Shown: positions 5,314 through 6,347 of the stretch, piece by piece
Position numbering within the stretch: position 1 is the stretch's first letter
How the letters are laid out: every line of letters begins with the position of its first letter
Source: Verrucomicrobiales bacterium
Lineage (GTDB): Bacteria > Verrucomicrobiota > Verrucomicrobiia > Limisphaerales > RI-55
Direction of reading: 5' to 3'
NCBI GenBank assembly: GCA_003484235.1
Contig: DNDP01000234.1
Coordinates: 14,139-20,485 of the forward strand
Length of the DNA stretch: 6,347 bases
Made by a program: the position numbers and the translations under genes
Notes under the pieces: model-generated
Told to the model about the DNA's origin: nothing
Database searches by the model: none
What the model saw: only the letters and a program-made list of their open reading frames with translations

Positions 5314-6347
5314 ATGACGTTGACCGAAAAACTTCTCGCCCGCGCCGCCGGCAAAGCCTCCGTCCAGGCCGGCGACAACATCTGGGTGAACGCCGACGTC
5401 CTGATGACTCACGACGTCTGCGGACCGGGGACGATCGGCGTTTTCAAGCGCGAGTTTGGCAAGGCCGCGAAGGTCTGGGACCGCGAACGGGTGGTCATCA
5501 TTCCCGACCACTACATCTTCACCGCGGACTCGAAATCCAACCGCAACGTGGACATCCTGCGCGAGTTCTCCCGCGAACAGGGGCTGCCCTACTTCTACGA
5601 CGTCATCGACGACCCGAACGGTGCCTGGAAATTTGATCCCGCCAAGGGCGACCTCAAACGGCAATACGGAGCGAACTACGCCGGCGTCTGCCACACCGCG
5701 CTGCCGGCCAAGGGCCACACCCGGCCGGGAGAGGTGCTGTTCGGCACCGACTCCCATACCTGCATGGCGGGCGCCTTCAACGAGTTTGCCACCGGCATCG
5801 GCAACACCGATGCCGGTTTCGTCATGGGTACGGGGAAGCTCCTGATCAAGGTCCCGGAGACCATGCACTTCCGTCTCGAAGGCAAACTCCAGCCTGGCGT
5901 GATGGCCAAGGACGTCATTCTCCATTGCATCGGCGAGATCGGGTTCGACGGTGCGACCTACCGCGCGATGCAGTTCGACGGCTCCGGCGTGGACAGCCTC
6001 TCGATGGACGACCGCATGACCATCGCCAACATGGCCATCGAGGCAGGGGGCAAGAACGGCATCTTCCCGTTCGACGCGCGAACGGCGGAATACGTCGAAG
6101 CCCGAACACGCCTGAATGGCACCCACTCCAGCTACGAGCCGGTCGAGCTTGATGCCGACCAGAAGTTCGTCTATGAGCTGACGGTCGATCTGAGCAAACT
6201 GGAGCCGACGGTCGCCTGTCACCCGGACCCCGGCCAGCGCAAGCGGGCCAGTGAGATGAAGGATTTCAAGATCGACCGCGCCTACGTCGGCTCCTGCACC
6301 GGTGGCAAAACGAGCGACTTCATCGAGTTCGCCCGCGTGCTGCGCGG
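5314..6347 (+). CDS. leuC: 3-isopropylmalate dehydratase large subunit (partial, 3' end missing)
   Basis: LeuC carries the [4Fe-4S] cluster of the enzyme that converts 2-isopropylmalate to 3-isopropylmalate in leucine synthesis, working with a small subunit LeuD not seen here. The window holds the first 344 residues and no stop; the C-terminal part, including the expected CxxC cluster ligands, lies beyond the edge. Visible aconitase-family motifs are MTHDVCGPG (31-39), IPDHYIFTAD (63-72), GTDSHTC (144-150), GIGNTDAG (161-168) and GSCTGGKT (326-333), with Cys328 the first cluster ligand. GSCTGGKT and the N-terminus MTLTEK...GDNIWVN resemble, from memory, plant plastid LeuC rather than the GSCTN-type enzyme of E. 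coli. Residues about 99-121 form a longer loop than in plants. The ATG at 5314 matches the family N-terminus, and no other ATG, GTG or TTG occurs in frame back to 5203. No Shine-Dalgarno sequence is present. Homoaconitase or another isomerase of the same family is the main alternative. Confidence 0.9.
   Translation, partial: MTLTEKLLARAAGKASVQAGDNIWVNADVLMTHDVCGPGTIGVFKREFGKAAKVWDRERVVIIPDHYIFTADSKSNRNVDILREFSREQGLPYFYDVIDDPNGAWKFDPAKGDLKRQYGANYAGVCHTALPAKGHTRPGEVLFGTDSHTCMAGAFNEFATGIGNTDAGFVMGTGKLLIKVPETMHFRLEGKLQPGVMAKDVILHCIGEIGFDGATYRAMQFDGSGVDSLSMDDRMTIANMAIEAGGKNGIFPFDARTAEYVEARTRLNGTHSSYEPVELDADQKFVYELTVDLSKLEPTVACHPDPGQRKRASEMKDFKIDRAYVGSCTGGKTSDFIEFARVLR

Noticed and set aside
5206..6222. 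Upstream extension of the - strand secreted-protein frame by 339 residues
   Set aside because: This part is in-register antisense of leuC, a clear conserved enzyme. The signal peptide starting at 5205 marks the real N-terminus.
1..6347. Mobile elements, CRISPR repeats, tRNA or rRNA genes
   Set aside because: No transposase, integrase, regularly spaced repeat, cloverleaf or rRNA-like segment was found on reading the sequence, and base composition appears even throughout.

Overview
The window is a GC-rich, densely packed bacterial segment. It holds three complete + strand genes, one complete - strand gene and two genes cut by the window edges. I see no RNA gene, CRISPR array, insertion sequence or phage gene. 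The best guess for the source is a member of the Verrucomicrobiota or a close PVC relative. This rests on the LeuC type (which I recall as closest to plant and PVC-like enzymes), the paired TPR/MshEN protein and GspE ATPase, an orphan low-complexity secreted protein, and start codons that mostly lack a Shine-Dalgarno sequence. The assignment is inference; no marker gene in the window proves it.

Layout from left to right. Positions 1-362 are the 3' end of a gene that looks like the small C-terminal domain of a ClpX-like AAA+ ATPase. A 122-base gap follows with an 8-bp inverted repeat, a second small hairpin, a GG-rich tract and a run of six T. Next comes a compact + strand cluster: a 280-aa TPR plus MshEN-domain protein (485-1327), a 578-aa GspE/PilB assembly ATPase (1331-3067) and the molybdopterin molybdenumtransferase MoeA (3082-4287). 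The intergenic gaps are 3 and 14 bases, so one transcript is likely. A 305-aa secreted protein of unknown function lies on the - strand (4288-5205) and converges on moeA with no spacer. The palindrome TGATCA supplies both stop codons. A 108-base divergent intergenic region then separates it from leuC (5314 onward), the large subunit of 3-isopropylmalate dehydratase, which runs off the window at residue 344.

How the genes fit together. The TPR/MshEN protein and GspE share a domain type, an operon and even a reading frame, and probably serve the same type IV pilus or type II secretion machine: GspE powers it by ATP hydrolysis, and the TPR/MshEN protein may be an adaptor or regulator. MoeA (molybdenum cofactor synthesis) and LeuC (leucine synthesis) are housekeeping enzymes with no evident functional tie to the secretion genes. 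Nothing here clearly amounts to a new system. The points most worth a second look are the in-frame split between the TPR/MshEN gene and gspE, the orphan secreted protein, and the plant-like LeuC.
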